Positions 24,522 through 33,953 are shown, numbered from the stretch's first letter. The stretch is 64,000 nt of DNA from CAZUMW01 sp964621615 (GCA_964621615.1 CAZUMW010000016.1:1-64000); one strand, 5' to 3'. Made by a program: numbers and translations. Notes: a model not told the origin generated them from the sequence alone.

Positions 24522-25802
24522 ATGAGCGATGCAGCAGGGGCTGCAGAAAGCCGGTCCGACATTGTGTGCGCTGTGGTGATTGGCGGCCTGCTGCTCGGCT
24601 ACGGTGCGCTTGTGGTGATCTGCTCGGTCAATATACCGTACCTGGATGACTTTGACGCCATTCTCCGCTTTATGAATGCATACGCTGCAGCGGACGATGT
24701 GCCGGATCGCGTCAGCCTTGTCTTCAGCAGCCATTATGACCACAGGATTGCCTTTGCGCGGATCGCGTCTCTGGCAGTGTATTACCTCGGCGGAAGCGTC
24801 AATTTTAAAGCGCTTATATTGATCGGAAACGCGGCGCTGGCGGGCATCATAGGCGTGCTGTATGCCGGGTGGGCGCCGGCCGCCCCTTCGCGGCACACAG
24901 TCTGCTGGTTTTTGCCGGCTGCGTTTATGCTGCTGCAGCCGCAGTTTCACGAAACCATCTTCTGGGGCATGGCTGCGCTGCAAAACATTCCGGTCCTTTT
25001 TTTTTCATGCGCCGCGCTTTATCTGGCATCCTTCGGGACACGCCTCCGGCACAGGGCGGGGGCTCTGATCCTTGCCGCCGCCGCTATGCTGACGTCGGGC
25101 AGCGGATGCGCAGCCGTTATCGTCTGCTGCGGCGTGATTGCCTGCCGGAGCGCGCGCCTGCAGGCCGCTGCGTGGGTGTGCGCGGGGCTTGGGCTTCTGT
25201 ATCTTTATTACAGCACCGGCGCGCCCCTGCAGCACGCTTCACCCGGCGCTGCGCTTGAGCGCCCCGGGACCCTGGCGCTCTATATGCTTATATTTATGGG
25301 CGCCGCCTTCGTGCCTGCCGTATACGCCTGGGCTGCCGGCGCCTGCCTTCTGGCCTGGTTTGTTTTTCTTACCGCCCGCCGCTACTACCGGACAAACCTG
25401 TTTCTGTACGCCGTGTACTGCTTTCTCCTGCTGACGGCAGCAGCCGCTGCGCTGGGGAGGTCTCATTACGGCTTTGAGCAGGCGCTGGCCTCGCGGTATC
25501 GCATTTGCTCCTCACTGCTGGGCATTACCGCCTACCTCTGCCTGGCAACCCTGCTTCCGGGAGCGGTGCAGCGCGGCACTGCGGCCCTGTGCAGGCGCAT
25601 CATCATTGCAGCGGCGCTGGCCTACTGGGCGGTATCCTGCGCGGTGTATATCCCGCGCATTGTTCACCACAGAGACCGGCTTCTTGCCGCACACCGCCCG
25701 GAGCGCGGCAGCCCCGCGTATGCCTATCCCGATCGCGATGCGGCCGGGAGCATCATCGCAGAGTGCCGGCGGCGGGGAACCTATGTTTTGCCGGAGCGGT
25801 GA
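24522..25802 (+). CDS. Polytopic membrane protein, GT-C-like
   Basis: The 426-residue product (ATG 24522; a GTG at 24474 is less likely) has about 10-11 membrane segments. The first loop has VNIPYLDDFDAILRFM and later SSHYDHRIAFARI. This DD plus x-HR layout resembles a group of uncharacterised bacterial GT-C-like proteins whose first loop reads like YWDDW followed by EHR. It may be a membrane glycosyltransferase using a lipid-linked sugar, but I can only call the fold type. It is the last gene of the rightward run, and its stop abuts the stop of the convergent gene with no room for a terminator. Confidence 0.7.
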   Translation: MSDAAGAAESRSDIVCAVVIGGLLLGYGALVVICSVNIPYLDDFDAILRFMNAYAAADDVPDRVSLVFSSHYDHRIAFARIASLAVYYLGGSVNFKALILIGNAALAGIIGVLYAGWAPAAPSRHTVCWFLPAAFMLLQPQFHETIFWGMAALQNIPVLFFSCAALYLASFGTRLRHRAGALILAAAAMLTSGSGCAAVIVCCGVIACRSARLQAAAWVCAGLGLLYLYYSTGAPLQHASPGAALERPGTLALYMLIFMGAAFVPAVYAWAAGACLLAWFVFLTARRYYRTNLFLYAVYCFLLLTAAAAALGRSHYGFEQALASRYRICSSLLGITAYLCLATLLPGAVQRGTAALCRRIIIAAALAYWAVSCAVYIPRIVHHRDRLLAAHRPERGSPAYAYPDRDAAGSIIAECRRRGTYVLPER

Positions 25803-27014
25803 TCAGGGCCCCTCATGCGGATGCGCATCCGGCATGAACCGCTCATATACTGCACTCCAATGCTCATGAAACGATGCAGGCGAAAACACTGACGTGACGC
25901 GCTCCCTGCCGCGATTGCCCATCTGCTCTCGCGCCCTGCCGTCTTTAAGCAGGCTGCATATTGCCTTCGCCATGTCCTCCACGCGATTCGGCGAAACCAG
26001 CAGCCCCGTTTCCTGGTGCTGTATCATTTCCGTACAGCCGCCCGATGCAAATGCAACGACCGGCCTGCCGGCAGCCATTGCTTCAAGAACAACGGTCGGA
26101 AACGGATCAGGCTGTATTGAGGGCAGAACAAACACATCAAGCGCATCAAGCACTGCAGGAACATCGCTTCTAAAATCGCTGATTATAACCGATCGGGACA
26201 TGCCGAGCCGCTGCGCGCTCTTGCGCAGCGCATCAACAAGGCCCTCCCGGCCGGGCAGCGTTCCCCCGACGATTGCAAAGCGGGTACCGGGCAGCTCGCG
26301 CACAACGTGCTGTGCGGCCTGGAGAAACGCTTCCTGCCCCTTCCAGTGACTTATGCGGCCGATCATGCCGACCAGCAGGTCGGTGCCGCGCACCCCCCAC
26401 TGCTGCCGGACAGCGCTGCCGGCTCCCGCAGCGCCTGTGAAACGCCCGGGGTCGATGCCGTTGTGAATCACCGCCGTTTTTTCCGCGCAGCGTGCGCGCC
26501 CGCCGCACAGATGGCGGCGGGTTGCCTCAGACACCGTCACAGCCAGAGCGGAAAGATGCGGCACACACCACGACAGCCACATGCGCAGGAGCGCGGGCTT
26601 CACAATAATTTCGTGTATGTGCCAGATGTGCGGCCTGCCTGTAATGCGCGCGGCCAGCGCGCCGGCAAGGACGGCTGCAGTATTGGTCTGAACAATATCA
26701 ACCGATTCGCGCCGTATGAGCCTCGACAGAAAAAAAACCGATCCGGCAAGGCGCGTAAGATACAGGGCGAGTCCCCACGGCGTGAAGTATTGCCTTCGCA
26801 GCACTGCCAGCTTGTAGTGTGCGGTTTTAACGCCGTGCTGCTGCAGCGCTTCGGTCAGCTGGCCGCTGTATGGTATGTCGGTGGGCAGCACGACAATTGG
26901 ACGGAAGCGCTGCGGGCTGAGCCCCCGGATCAGCTGCAGCAGGATAAAATCCGCACCGTACATTTCATCGCTTGAGTGAACGTAAAGCAGGGTTGCGGGG
27001 GCAGGGCTTTGCAT
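25803..27014 (-). CDS. Glycosyltransferase family 4
   Basis: The 403-residue GT-B protein begins LLYVHSSDEMYGADFILLQL and has HIWHIHEI in the acceptor half. The donor half has VGMIGRISHWKGQEAFLQAA and PDPFPTVVLEAMAAGRPVVAF with the two conserved glutamates. It faces the main run and ends exactly where the membrane protein gene ends. The upstream secreted-protein gene ends 22 bp before its start, so the two leftward genes may share a transcript. It probably adds a sugar to the same polysaccharide. Confidence 0.9.
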   Translation of the reverse strand: MQSPAPATLLYVHSSDEMYGADFILLQLIRGLSPQRFRPIVVLPTDIPYSGQLTEALQQHGVKTAHYKLAVLRRQYFTPWGLALYLTRLAGSVFFLSRLIRRESVDIVQTNTAAVLAGALAARITGRPHIWHIHEIIVKPALLRMWLSWCVPHLSALAVTVSEATRRHLCGGRARCAEKTAVIHNGIDPGRFTGAAGAGSAVRQQWGVRGTDLLVGMIGRISHWKGQEAFLQAAQHVVRELPGTRFAIVGGTLPGREGLVDALRKSAQRLGMSRSVIISDFRSDVPAVLDALDVFVLPSIQPDPFPTVVLEAMAAGRPVVAFASGGCTEMIQHQETGLLVSPNRVEDMAKAICSLLKDGRAREQMGNRGRERVTSVFSPASFHEHWSAVYERFMPDAHPHEGP

Positions 27015-27036
27015 AGGCAGCTAACAATAAATATAT

Positions 27037-28080
27037 TTACTTGTTTGAGGCTTCTGCGCAGGAGATGCTTTGTGCGCCGGATGAGCGATTTCTGTCAGCG
27101 GCCCCGGGGGGCAGCATCCCGGCGGCAGCCGGCAGCAGCAGCTCGAGCGCCGCCCTGATGCGCTTCCTGCACCGCGGATGCGCTTTTAAATAGGTTATGC
27201 ACAGAGCGCTGTGCTGATAATACAGCTTCGCCAAGCGCCTGCCTGCCGGCGTGTGCAATAAAACGGCGTCCCTGAGCGCCCTTATAATTTCAAGCCGGGG
27301 GTCCCGGCTGCCGAGGATGTATTCAGCTGCGCAGATATGGTCAGGGCCTGTGCTGCCGACGTTCATTTTTATATCGACGGCGCGCTCGGCCGCGTAGCTG
27401 TCGCTTGAAAGGCCGAGGGTTACCGAAGCCCGGTACTCGCCGGGAGACAGCCCCTGCCTCGTAACGGTAATAAGAACCGTTTCATTGTCGCCGGCCCTGA
27501 TATCACCTGTGACAGGGCTCACAGACATCCACTGCCCGCCCGCACTTTGCCCGTAGGAAACAGATGCTTCCCAGCTGACCACGTCAGCCGAGGGATTGAT
27601 AATGGTAAATGACGTGCTGTTGTCTCCGGTGCCAAGGGTAACGGACCCCGGGCTCACAGCAGGCCAGAGAACATCCATATTCAGCGTCACGTTGGCGCTG
27701 CCGCCGTTTGAGGTGATGGGAATGATTGCCGTATATATCCCCTCCGGAAGCTCCTCCCGGTCGACAGACACCGTTGCATTGTCTGCGAATTCAGTTTCCC
27801 CCGACAGGGGGGCCACGGCCTCAATCCATCCTGTGCCCTTTTTATACACAATCTCGCCGATGCTCCAGCTGAGGATTCCCCCGCCGGCGTTTTCTATTTC
27901 AAGCTTCAGCTCCGGCTCCGTGCTGTACATAAAAACATATTCTGTAACCGCCAGCGCGGGCACGCCGAACGTGTTTGCCGCCCCCGCGCCGGGGACAGCC
28001 GCCTGGCGGGCGGCGGTGCTGCCTGCACAGAGCGCTGCTGCGGCCATGAACATCAAGACAAAAGAAGCCGTGCGTTTCAT
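27037..28080 (-). CDS. Secreted protein with two BACON-like domains and a CFI-box-like C terminus
   Basis: The 347-residue product has a clear signal peptide (ASFVLMFMAAAALCAG). Two Ig-like repeats follow, each with the WMSVSP/VT-G pattern of BACON domains (WIEAVAPLSGE and QWMSVSPVTGDIRAGDN), spanning about 45-145 and 150-240. The last 100 residues are helical: CAAEYILGSRDPRLEIIRAL then RDAVLLHTPAGRRLAKLYYQ. This matches the CFI-box-CTERM pattern of LR-x-FRD-x-x-L, G-R-x-x-x-x-x-YY except that the leading CFIATAAYGS box is degenerate. CFI-box proteins are secreted or surface proteins of unknown handling. A leftward terminator-like hairpin sits 60 bp upstream of the start. Confidence 0.75.
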   Translation of the reverse strand: MKRTASFVLMFMAAAALCAGSTAARQAAVPGAGAANTFGVPALAVTEYVFMYSTEPELKLEIENAGGGILSWSIGEIVYKKGTGWIEAVAPLSGETEFADNATVSVDREELPEGIYTAIIPITSNGGSANVTLNMDVLWPAVSPGSVTLGTGDNSTSFTIINPSADVVSWEASVSYGQSAGGQWMSVSPVTGDIRAGDNETVLITVTRQGLSPGEYRASVTLGLSSDSYAAERAVDIKMNVGSTGPDHICAAEYILGSRDPRLEIIRALRDAVLLHTPAGRRLAKLYYQHSALCITYLKAHPRCRKRIRAALELLLPAAAGMLPPGAADRNRSSGAQSISCAEASNK

Positions 28081-28414
28081 ATTCTGCCGGAATAGGTGTA
28101 TATGTGTTCTTTAAACAGGGCTATTCCCTGCAATCGCTCAAAAAAACAGCCCCCCGGAGCGGGGTGGCTGCGAGCTTATGGTGAGCAGTTATATGTTATC
28201 ATAATAGTGAAGCGCTGTTTAGTCCATGTTTTTTACGGGGTTTTCAATCAGCCGCACATACGGCTTCGCATCACCGCCCGGCCTTTTGCCTTGACACAGC
28301 GGAGCGGCTCTATTATTTTAAATTCCAGCGTTTACAAACAGCCTCTGTCCCCGGCTGCATGCGATGCGGCCGGGAGCTGAGATCTGCTGCGCTATGGCTC
28401 CCGTCTGTTTTTCT
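28081..28414. other. Intergenic region between divergent secreted-protein and radical SAM genes
   Basis: This 334 bp stretch contains the leftward terminator at 28140-28170. I see no coding potential beyond short frames and no clear promoter pair. The segment 28171-28350 is moderately AT-rich and probably holds the two divergent promoters. Confidence 0.5.
28140..28170 (-). terminator. Rho-independent terminator hairpin, leftward
   Basis: On the minus strand CAGCCACCCC pairs with GGGGGGCTG around a short loop (28170-28147), followed at once by seven T residues (28146-28140). It lies upstream of the secreted protein gene that begins at 28080, so it would act on its leader or on leftward read-through. 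Confidence 0.65.
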
Positions 28415-29770
28415 ATGAAAATATTTTTAGTATACCCTGTTATCGATTCCCCTCAGGACATCGCGTACAGCTACGGCCTTGGCTACATCTGTGCTGTGCT
28501 GCAGCAGGAAAGCCGGCACAGCATTTCCTATATTCCGCTGAAATCAGGCGAAGATGTTGCAGCACTCTATGAAAAGGTGCAAAACGAGCATCCGCAGCTG
28601 ACCGCGTTCTCCTGCACCACCTCTCAGTTTCCCCATGTAAAACAGATCGCCCGGCATCTCAAAGCCATTTCAGATACATTCATTGTGTGCGGCGGCGTCC
28701 ACGCAACGCTTCAGCCGGATGTGATCTGCGAGTGCCCGTATATCGATGCCGTCATCAGGGGCGAAGGGGAGTTCCCGATGCGCGAGCTCGCCGCTGCGCT
28801 CGAGCGCAATGAGCCGTATGAACATATAAAAAATCTATGGGTCAGAGCCGATGGCGGCATTGTGAAAAACAGCATACGTCCGCTGATACGCGATCTGGAC
28901 CGGCTCCCCTTTCCCGACAAGACAGCCCTTGATTACCAGCGAGTCATCGATGAGGCAGGCGGCGTGAACAGGTTCATTTTCAGCCGGGGTTGCCCCTTTG
29001 AGTGCTCGTACTGCTCAAACAAGGCGCTTTCCGGTCTTTACGGCAGCGGCCCGTATTTCCGGCAGCGCTCGCCGCAGAGCGCGATACGAGAAATACAGCT
29101 CGACATGGAAAAGTACTCGTTCCGGTTTGTCACATTTGATGATGATACCATGTCGCTCAACAAAAGCTGGTTTTACGAGTTTTTTTCGCTGTATGCGCAG
29201 CACATACACTATCCCTTCAGGTGCAACCTGCGCGTCGGGACGGTGGATGAGGACATGATACGGCTGCTGAAGGATGCCGGCGTAAATAATGTCGCCATAG
29301 GAATCGAGCACGGCAACGAGCGATTCAGAAAAGAGGTGCTGAAGCGGAACATGTCCAACCGGGACATTGTAGAGCTGTTCAGGCTCTGTGCGCGCTACGG
29401 CGTGAAGACGGAGGAGTTTATCATGGTGGGCTTTCCGTATGAAACAAAACAGCTGTTTCTCGACACGGTAAAGCTGTGCAGAGCGGTGTCCGCAAAGGGG
29501 GGCACGGTTATATTTCACCCCTACCCGAAAACAGAGCTGGGGGAGCTGTGCGCACAGAACGGCTGGCTTCCTGAAAAGGATCATTTCCGTGAGCGGGAAG
29601 AGGCGGTGATCAGCTACCCGGCATTCTCAAAAGAGGACATACAGATGTGCAATGATGTATCGTGGTTTCTGATCCGGTATAAATTTATACCCCTGTTCGT
29701 CCCCCTGAAATGCTCGCTGTTTCTTTGCAAATCCCTCAGAAAAATCAAGCGCGCACTTCCCGGCTTTTAG
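28415..29770 (+). CDS. B12-binding-domain radical SAM protein
   Basis: The chosen start (MKIFLVYPVID) is the usual opening of this family and gives 451 residues; in-frame ATGs at 28364 and 28394 lack good ribosome sites. Residues about 1-130 form the cobalamin-binding-like domain (FSCTTSQFPHVKQIARHLK, GGVHATLQPDVI). The radical SAM core has the cluster motif CPFECSYCSN near residue 195, then FVTFDDDTMSLNKSW and IGIEHGNERFRKEVL. Relatives perform methylations or other radical steps on diverse substrates. The true substrate is unknown. It ends 23 bp from the convergent secreted-protein gene. Confidence 0.9.
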   Translation: MKIFLVYPVIDSPQDIAYSYGLGYICAVLQQESRHSISYIPLKSGEDVAALYEKVQNEHPQLTAFSCTTSQFPHVKQIARHLKAISDTFIVCGGVHATLQPDVICECPYIDAVIRGEGEFPMRELAAALERNEPYEHIKNLWVRADGGIVKNSIRPLIRDLDRLPFPDKTALDYQRVIDEAGGVNRFIFSRGCPFECSYCSNKALSGLYGSGPYFRQRSPQSAIREIQLDMEKYSFRFVTFDDDTMSLNKSWFYEFFSLYAQHIHYPFRCNLRVGTVDEDMIRLLKDAGVNNVAIGIEHGNERFRKEVLKRNMSNRDIVELFRLCARYGVKTEEFIMVGFPYETKQLFLDTVKLCRAVSAKGGTVIFHPYPKTELGELCAQNGWLPEKDHFREREEAVISYPAFSKEDIQMCNDVSWFLIRYKFIPLFVPLKCSLFLCKSLRKIKRALPGF

Positions 29771-29793
29771 AAACCGGCACAATCGCGGCCGGA

Positions 29794-31674
29794 TCAGCGC
29801 GCGGTCAGCCGGTATATCAGCCGCGGCGTCGCCGTGACCGGCCCGTGAAAGGTGGAAATGCCGTACAGATCCACATCCTCGATCATGTAGTAATAGGCAA
29901 CACCGTTTGTGCGGCCGCTGTCGAGAAACCGGTAAGCAGCCCCGGAAACCGGACCGCCCCGAGCGGCGATCAGCTGCTCATTGATTTTTTCGTAGCTGCC
30001 GTCTGCAGTCGCTGCCCGGTAAATGTTGAACCCCTGGGTGTATATTTCAGATGCGGTCGACCACTCGACAAGCACGCTTCTGTCTGCGGGTGCAGCGGTA
30101 AGCGAGCTGAGCTCAATAAGCACCGGGTCGCATATCGGGTAAAAATCCAGATCTGCTGCCTGCGCAGCGACATCGGCGGTGCCGACCTCCACCCTGCAGC
30201 TGAAATGCGGCAGATCGTTGTCAAGCACGGCCGGGCTGCCGGTTTCCTGCGTATATGCAATGTCTGCAAGCCTGATATCGCTCGATTCAATGACGATGTC
30301 ACATTCATCAAAAGGAATTTCCCCTTTTTTGTCGAGCTTCACAACGATCATGTCATCGCTGCGCGAGCCGTAATCAAATGAGCTGCCGGCAAACACGTAG
30401 CCGCTGTCCATGGCCTGCAGAAACGGATCCGGCCAGTAGCCGGTCCGGCCGAACTTTTTGCGCCACATCAGGGAGCCGTCCGAAGCAACCTTCAAAAGAA
30501 ACCCGCTCGGAGCGCCGGCGGATTCATATGTTCCGATGATTATGCATCCCCCGTCGGCCGTGGATTCAACGTAATTGAAATTTATGGTTTCAGTGCCTGC
30601 CTGATTAACCACTTTTTTCATCCATTGAATTTCACCGCCGGCATTCAGCTTTGTTATGGACTTTTTCCATACCCGGGGGCTTTCTTCAAAAATGCCGTTT
30701 ATAATAAAGCCGCCGTCAGCGCACCGGTGAATCTGAACCGGCCGCTCTGCTGCTCCCGTTTGTCCGTAGCTGTGCTGCCAGACAAGGGCGCCGTTTTTGT
30801 CGAGCTTCATGAACATCAGATCCTGTTCGCCTCCGCCGCCGAAATTGCCCACTAAATCGCAGCCGGCGATCATGTATCCGCCGTCGCTTGTGTGAACGGT
30901 GTCCAGGGCCCATTCTGTTTTGTCTTTCGTGCCGATGCTTTTCTGCATCTGCACTGTCCCGTTTATGTCTATTTTGCGAAACAGCACGTCAACCGAGCCG
31001 TTTGCTTCGGCATAGCCGGTTCCCGCACCTGCATAGCCGCCGCTTGAAGAGGCCCGGTACCAATATGTCCAGTAGTTGTTCGAATATCCGGTAACCTGCT
31101 TCCAGAGCACAGTGCCGTCCTGCGCCAGGCTGATTAAAAAATAATCTTTATACTGGTTGGCTGTATCGTGTGTGTGGTGTCCCTCAAGAAGGTATTCACC
31201 TCCCTCGGTCAGCCGAACCGCATCGACCCAGACCTGCACATCGGGCAGCGTAAAATCTTTCTTCCACACCAGTGACCCGCTCTGGTCTGTTTTGAATACA
31301 TAGTACACCCTGTCGCCGGTTGCCGCACACTGCCCGTAGGCGCTGACGATATAGCCCCCGTCCCGGGCCGCCTGTATCGACTGAATTCTGTCCTCCCTGT
31401 CCGGAATGCCGTACCGCATGGTCCACTCCGGGGTGCCTTCATTGTCCATCTTCACGATGAGAAGATCGAGCTCTTTGTCCCCGGAGGCCTGATCGGCGAC
31501 AGAGCAGCCGCCTCCCACGATATAGCCGCCGTCGTCGGTAATCTCAAGGTAGGTCCCCCATTCATAATCCTGCTCATCACCATAGACATTGGCCCAGGTC
31601 ATTTGGCCGGCGGAGGCGGTCGCAGCCGGGCAAATCAGGATTGCGGCGCATATAGCTGACAGTAACGTTCGCAT
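29794..31674 (-). CDS. Secreted repeat protein with delta-60-like repeats and FnIII-like C terminus
   Basis: I start at ATG 31674, which has TAAAGGAG 7 bases upstream and opens a signal peptide (TLLSAICAAILICPAATASA). This gives 626 residues; a longer frame to 31779 would run over the predicted promoter. About eight repeats of roughly 55 residues follow, each with DGGYIV or DGGFII and a W-x-x-x-YG core, a pattern of extracellular propeller-like repeats. The end (about 530-620) has LVEWSTASEIYTQGFNIYRA and VAYYYMIEDVDLYG, a fibronectin-III-like domain often placed before sorting tails. No PEP-CTERM or T9SS tail is evident. Function unknown; probably cell-surface. Confidence 0.8.
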   Translation of the reverse strand: MRTLLSAICAAILICPAATASAGQMTWANVYGDEQDYEWGTYLEITDDGGYIVGGGCSVADQASGDKELDLLIVKMDNEGTPEWTMRYGIPDREDRIQSIQAARDGGYIVSAYGQCAATGDRVYYVFKTDQSGSLVWKKDFTLPDVQVWVDAVRLTEGGEYLLEGHHTHDTANQYKDYFLISLAQDGTVLWKQVTGYSNNYWTYWYRASSSGGYAGAGTGYAEANGSVDVLFRKIDINGTVQMQKSIGTKDKTEWALDTVHTSDGGYMIAGCDLVGNFGGGGEQDLMFMKLDKNGALVWQHSYGQTGAAERPVQIHRCADGGFIINGIFEESPRVWKKSITKLNAGGEIQWMKKVVNQAGTETINFNYVESTADGGCIIIGTYESAGAPSGFLLKVASDGSLMWRKKFGRTGYWPDPFLQAMDSGYVFAGSSFDYGSRSDDMIVVKLDKKGEIPFDECDIVIESSDIRLADIAYTQETGSPAVLDNDLPHFSCRVEVGTADVAAQAADLDFYPICDPVLIELSSLTAAPADRSVLVEWSTASEIYTQGFNIYRAATADGSYEKINEQLIAARGGPVSGAAYRFLDSGRTNGVAYYYMIEDVDLYGISTFHGPVTATPRLIYRLTAR

Positions 31675-32015
31675 GATTTCTCCTTTAAAAATGCGTTTAT
31701 GGTGCATTTTTTTCTCTGATACAGCGTTGGGTGTATGCTCCAAAAAAACACCGATATCCATATGTGTACCGTCAGGCAAATAGAACGGGACACATACGGC
31801 GCTTTTGCGCTTTATCGATATTATATATTATATATTCAAAATACCCTATTTGGCAATAAAGAATATGTATTAAAATTTTCGTATATTTTTGTTTTTAGTC
31901 TTAATGAAAAAGTATTAGTTTTCGCTTGAGATTGCCGGCGGTTCAGCTACCATACATATGAGGCCCGATTTTTCCACCGAAGTGGTAACACATATAAGAT
32001 ACAGCAGAGGCGGAC
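31675..32015. other. AT-rich intergenic region between divergent genes
   Basis: This 341 bp stretch holds the possible leftward promoter at 31751-31779 and, at 31810-31925, a strongly AT-rich tract. I found no gene, hairpin terminator or repeat. A rightward -35-like TTGCCG is present at 31932-31937, but its -10 partner is poor. Confidence 0.5.
31751..31779 (-). promoter_or_regulatory. Possible promoter of the secreted repeat protein gene
   Basis: On the minus strand TTGCCT (31779-31774) and TATCGG (31756-31751) are 17 bases apart. The -35 is good and the -10 is weak. The site lies 77 bp upstream of the start codon. Confidence 0.35.
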
Positions 32016-32582
32016 ATGTCATCACCGGACTCATCCCGCTCCGGGAACGCTTTGATATCAAGCTACACCATGAAGCTTGTTTCCCCGGCCTGTCACCCCG
32101 GCGTGGACCGGTGGAGCGCGGAGTTTACCCTGCAGGCAGATATCGCGGCAGCGCTGCCGTATTTAAACGCGGTGCTGGAAGGCAGCGATTATGATCACGA
32201 CACCCCGGTGCTCATATGGAAAAGCGGGGGATACAAATATGCCTTTCGCCCGCGGACAATATCCATCGGCGGGCTGGGTGATAGAGATGAGGCCCGGGAT
32301 GCAGGGGAAAAAATTATTGCCCGGGTAAATGAGATATGGAAAAACAGGGGAGCCATCGAGCCGGACTATACGCGCAGCGAGCCTCCGGCGATCCTGACGA
32401 TCTACAAGCTGCTTCCGCGGGAAAACTGCAAAGAGTGCGGTTATGAAACCTGTATGGCGTTTGCCGCAGATCTGCAGGCAGGCACGGCAGCGCTTGATCG
32501 CTGCACGCGGCTAACCGGGGAGGGCAAAAAGCAGATCCGGGCCCTTTTTCCGGCAGCGCGGGCTGCTGAGCAGCGCTCCTGA
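32016..32582 (+). CDS. Small protein with C-terminal 4Fe-4S (PF04060-like) domain
   Basis: The 188-residue protein ends with LLPRENCKECGYETCMAFA followed by a late Cys in DRCTRL. This C-x2-C-x4-C...C layout is the Fe-S domain seen in corrinoid Fe-S proteins, RnfB-type proteins and acetyl-CoA synthase subunits. The N-terminal 120 residues have no family I recognise, though VLIWKSGGYKYAFRPRTISI is a compact beta-rich segment common in stand-alone members. It likely binds one 4Fe-4S cluster and acts in electron transfer in the cytoplasm. GAGG lies 5 bases before the ATG. It ends 5 bp from the convergent pfkA gene. Confidence 0.8.
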   Translation: MSSPDSSRSGNALISSYTMKLVSPACHPGVDRWSAEFTLQADIAAALPYLNAVLEGSDYDHDTPVLIWKSGGYKYAFRPRTISIGGLGDRDEARDAGEKIIARVNEIWKNRGAIEPDYTRSEPPAILTIYKLLPRENCKECGYETCMAFAADLQAGTAALDRCTRLTGEGKKQIRALFPAARAAEQRS

Positions 32583-32587
32583 CGCGC

Positions 32588-33898
32588 TCAGGTGCCGAAC
32601 CCCTGCTCGGTCACCGCCAGAACCGTCTGCCACAGAAGCCCGTGCGGGTCGATTTTTTTGCGCGCCGACACCGCCATATCCAGCGGCACGTGGATATAGT
32701 GCTTGTTCCACTGCCCGATCATCATGGACGTTTTGCCCGCCATGCCCGCGTGAACGGCATTGCGCCCCATCTGCAGGCATACCAGCGAGTCATTGGCGTT
32801 TGCGGGCCTGCTGCGGATAATATAGCTGGGATCGATATATTTAACGGTTACCGGCATGCCGCGCTCTGAAAAATAGCCGTTTATCTTGTTTCTCAAAAAA
32901 ATCCCTATGTCCTGATGCAGCCTGTTGCCTGAGGCATCGCTGCGCTCCCCGCCTTCTATAAGGTCCTGGCCGGCTCCCTCCGCAACCACAATGACCGCGT
33001 GCCCGCGCCTGCAAAGGCGCTTTTCAAGCATCGGCAGCAGCCCCTTTTCGCCCTCCAGCCTGAACGGCACCTCCGGGACAAGGCAGAAATTGACATCGGC
33101 ATTTGCAATAGCAGCCTCGGCTGCTATAAATCCCGAGTCGCGCCCCATCAGCTTTACCAGCCCGATGCCGTTATCAGCGCCCTTGGACTCTATATGGGCA
33201 GCCTGAATCACGTCGCGCGACTCTTCAACCGCCGTTTCAAAGCCGAATGTTTTTGATACATACGAGATATCGTTGTCGATTGTCTTTGGAATGCCGATGA
33301 CGGCTATGCCGGCATTTCGCTTTCGGGCCTCGCGTGCGATGTCGCGTGCTCCCCTGAGCGTTCCGTCACCGCCGATGGTGAACAGAATAGAAATGTCAAG
33401 CTCCTGAAGGTAGTCGACAATTCTGCCGGGATCCTGGGGCCCCCGCGAGGATCGCAGAATGGTTCCCCCTTTTTCATGTATGTCATTGACAATGTCGGTG
33501 TCGAGCAATAGCGGCGCAACGCCGTGCTCCTTCACCATGCCGTAGTATCCGCTGCAGAACCCGTAGACCCGCTTGACCCCGTACTGGTCATAGCTTTCGT
33601 AGACAATAGCCCTGATAACATCATTAATGCCCGGGCACAGCCCCCCGCAGGTTACAATTGCGCAGTTGACACGGCTGCTGTCGAAAAAAATCTTCGGGCG
33701 CGGCCCCGCAGGTTCAAATGACGGCAGCTCGTCATGGGCGGCAAGCCATTCCCGCATAACGGCAGTGTGGGAAAAATACAGGACCCGGTCGGCTTCGTCG
33801 GTAAAGCGGAGCCGCCCGGCATCCAGAGGCGAATCATAGTGCGGCTCGCCCAGCGACGGCACCGCCAACTGCTCAAGACGAACATCAGTGTTATACAT
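32588..33898 (-). CDS. pfkA: 6-phosphofructokinase (group with GGDG and PKTIDND motifs)
   Basis: The start at ATG 33898 has GGGAGGGAG upstream and gives 436 residues. Motifs are clear: TCGGLCPGINDV, TIGGDGTLRGA, GIPKTIDNDI and LMGRDSGFIA. Gly in GGDG is the ATP-type residue, while Lys in PKTIDND is common in PPi-type and long ATP-dependent enzymes, so an ATP preference is likely but not certain. It converts fructose-6-phosphate to fructose-1,6-bisphosphate. It is the third gene after pgmB and the GH65 phosphorylase, spaced by 55 bp, and would take their product on into glycolysis after isomerisation. Confidence 0.93.
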   Translation of the reverse strand: MYNTDVRLEQLAVPSLGEPHYDSPLDAGRLRFTDEADRVLYFSHTAVMREWLAAHDELPSFEPAGPRPKIFFDSSRVNCAIVTCGGLCPGINDVIRAIVYESYDQYGVKRVYGFCSGYYGMVKEHGVAPLLLDTDIVNDIHEKGGTILRSSRGPQDPGRIVDYLQELDISILFTIGGDGTLRGARDIAREARKRNAGIAVIGIPKTIDNDISYVSKTFGFETAVEESRDVIQAAHIESKGADNGIGLVKLMGRDSGFIAAEAAIANADVNFCLVPEVPFRLEGEKGLLPMLEKRLCRRGHAVIVVAEGAGQDLIEGGERSDASGNRLHQDIGIFLRNKINGYFSERGMPVTVKYIDPSYIIRSRPANANDSLVCLQMGRNAVHAGMAGKTSMMIGQWNKHYIHVPLDMAVSARKKIDPHGLLWQTVLAVTEQGFGT

Positions 33899-33953
33899 GC
33901 TCCCTCCCTCAGCATACTTTGCAGCCGGAAGCACGGCCCCTTCCAGCTGCCTT

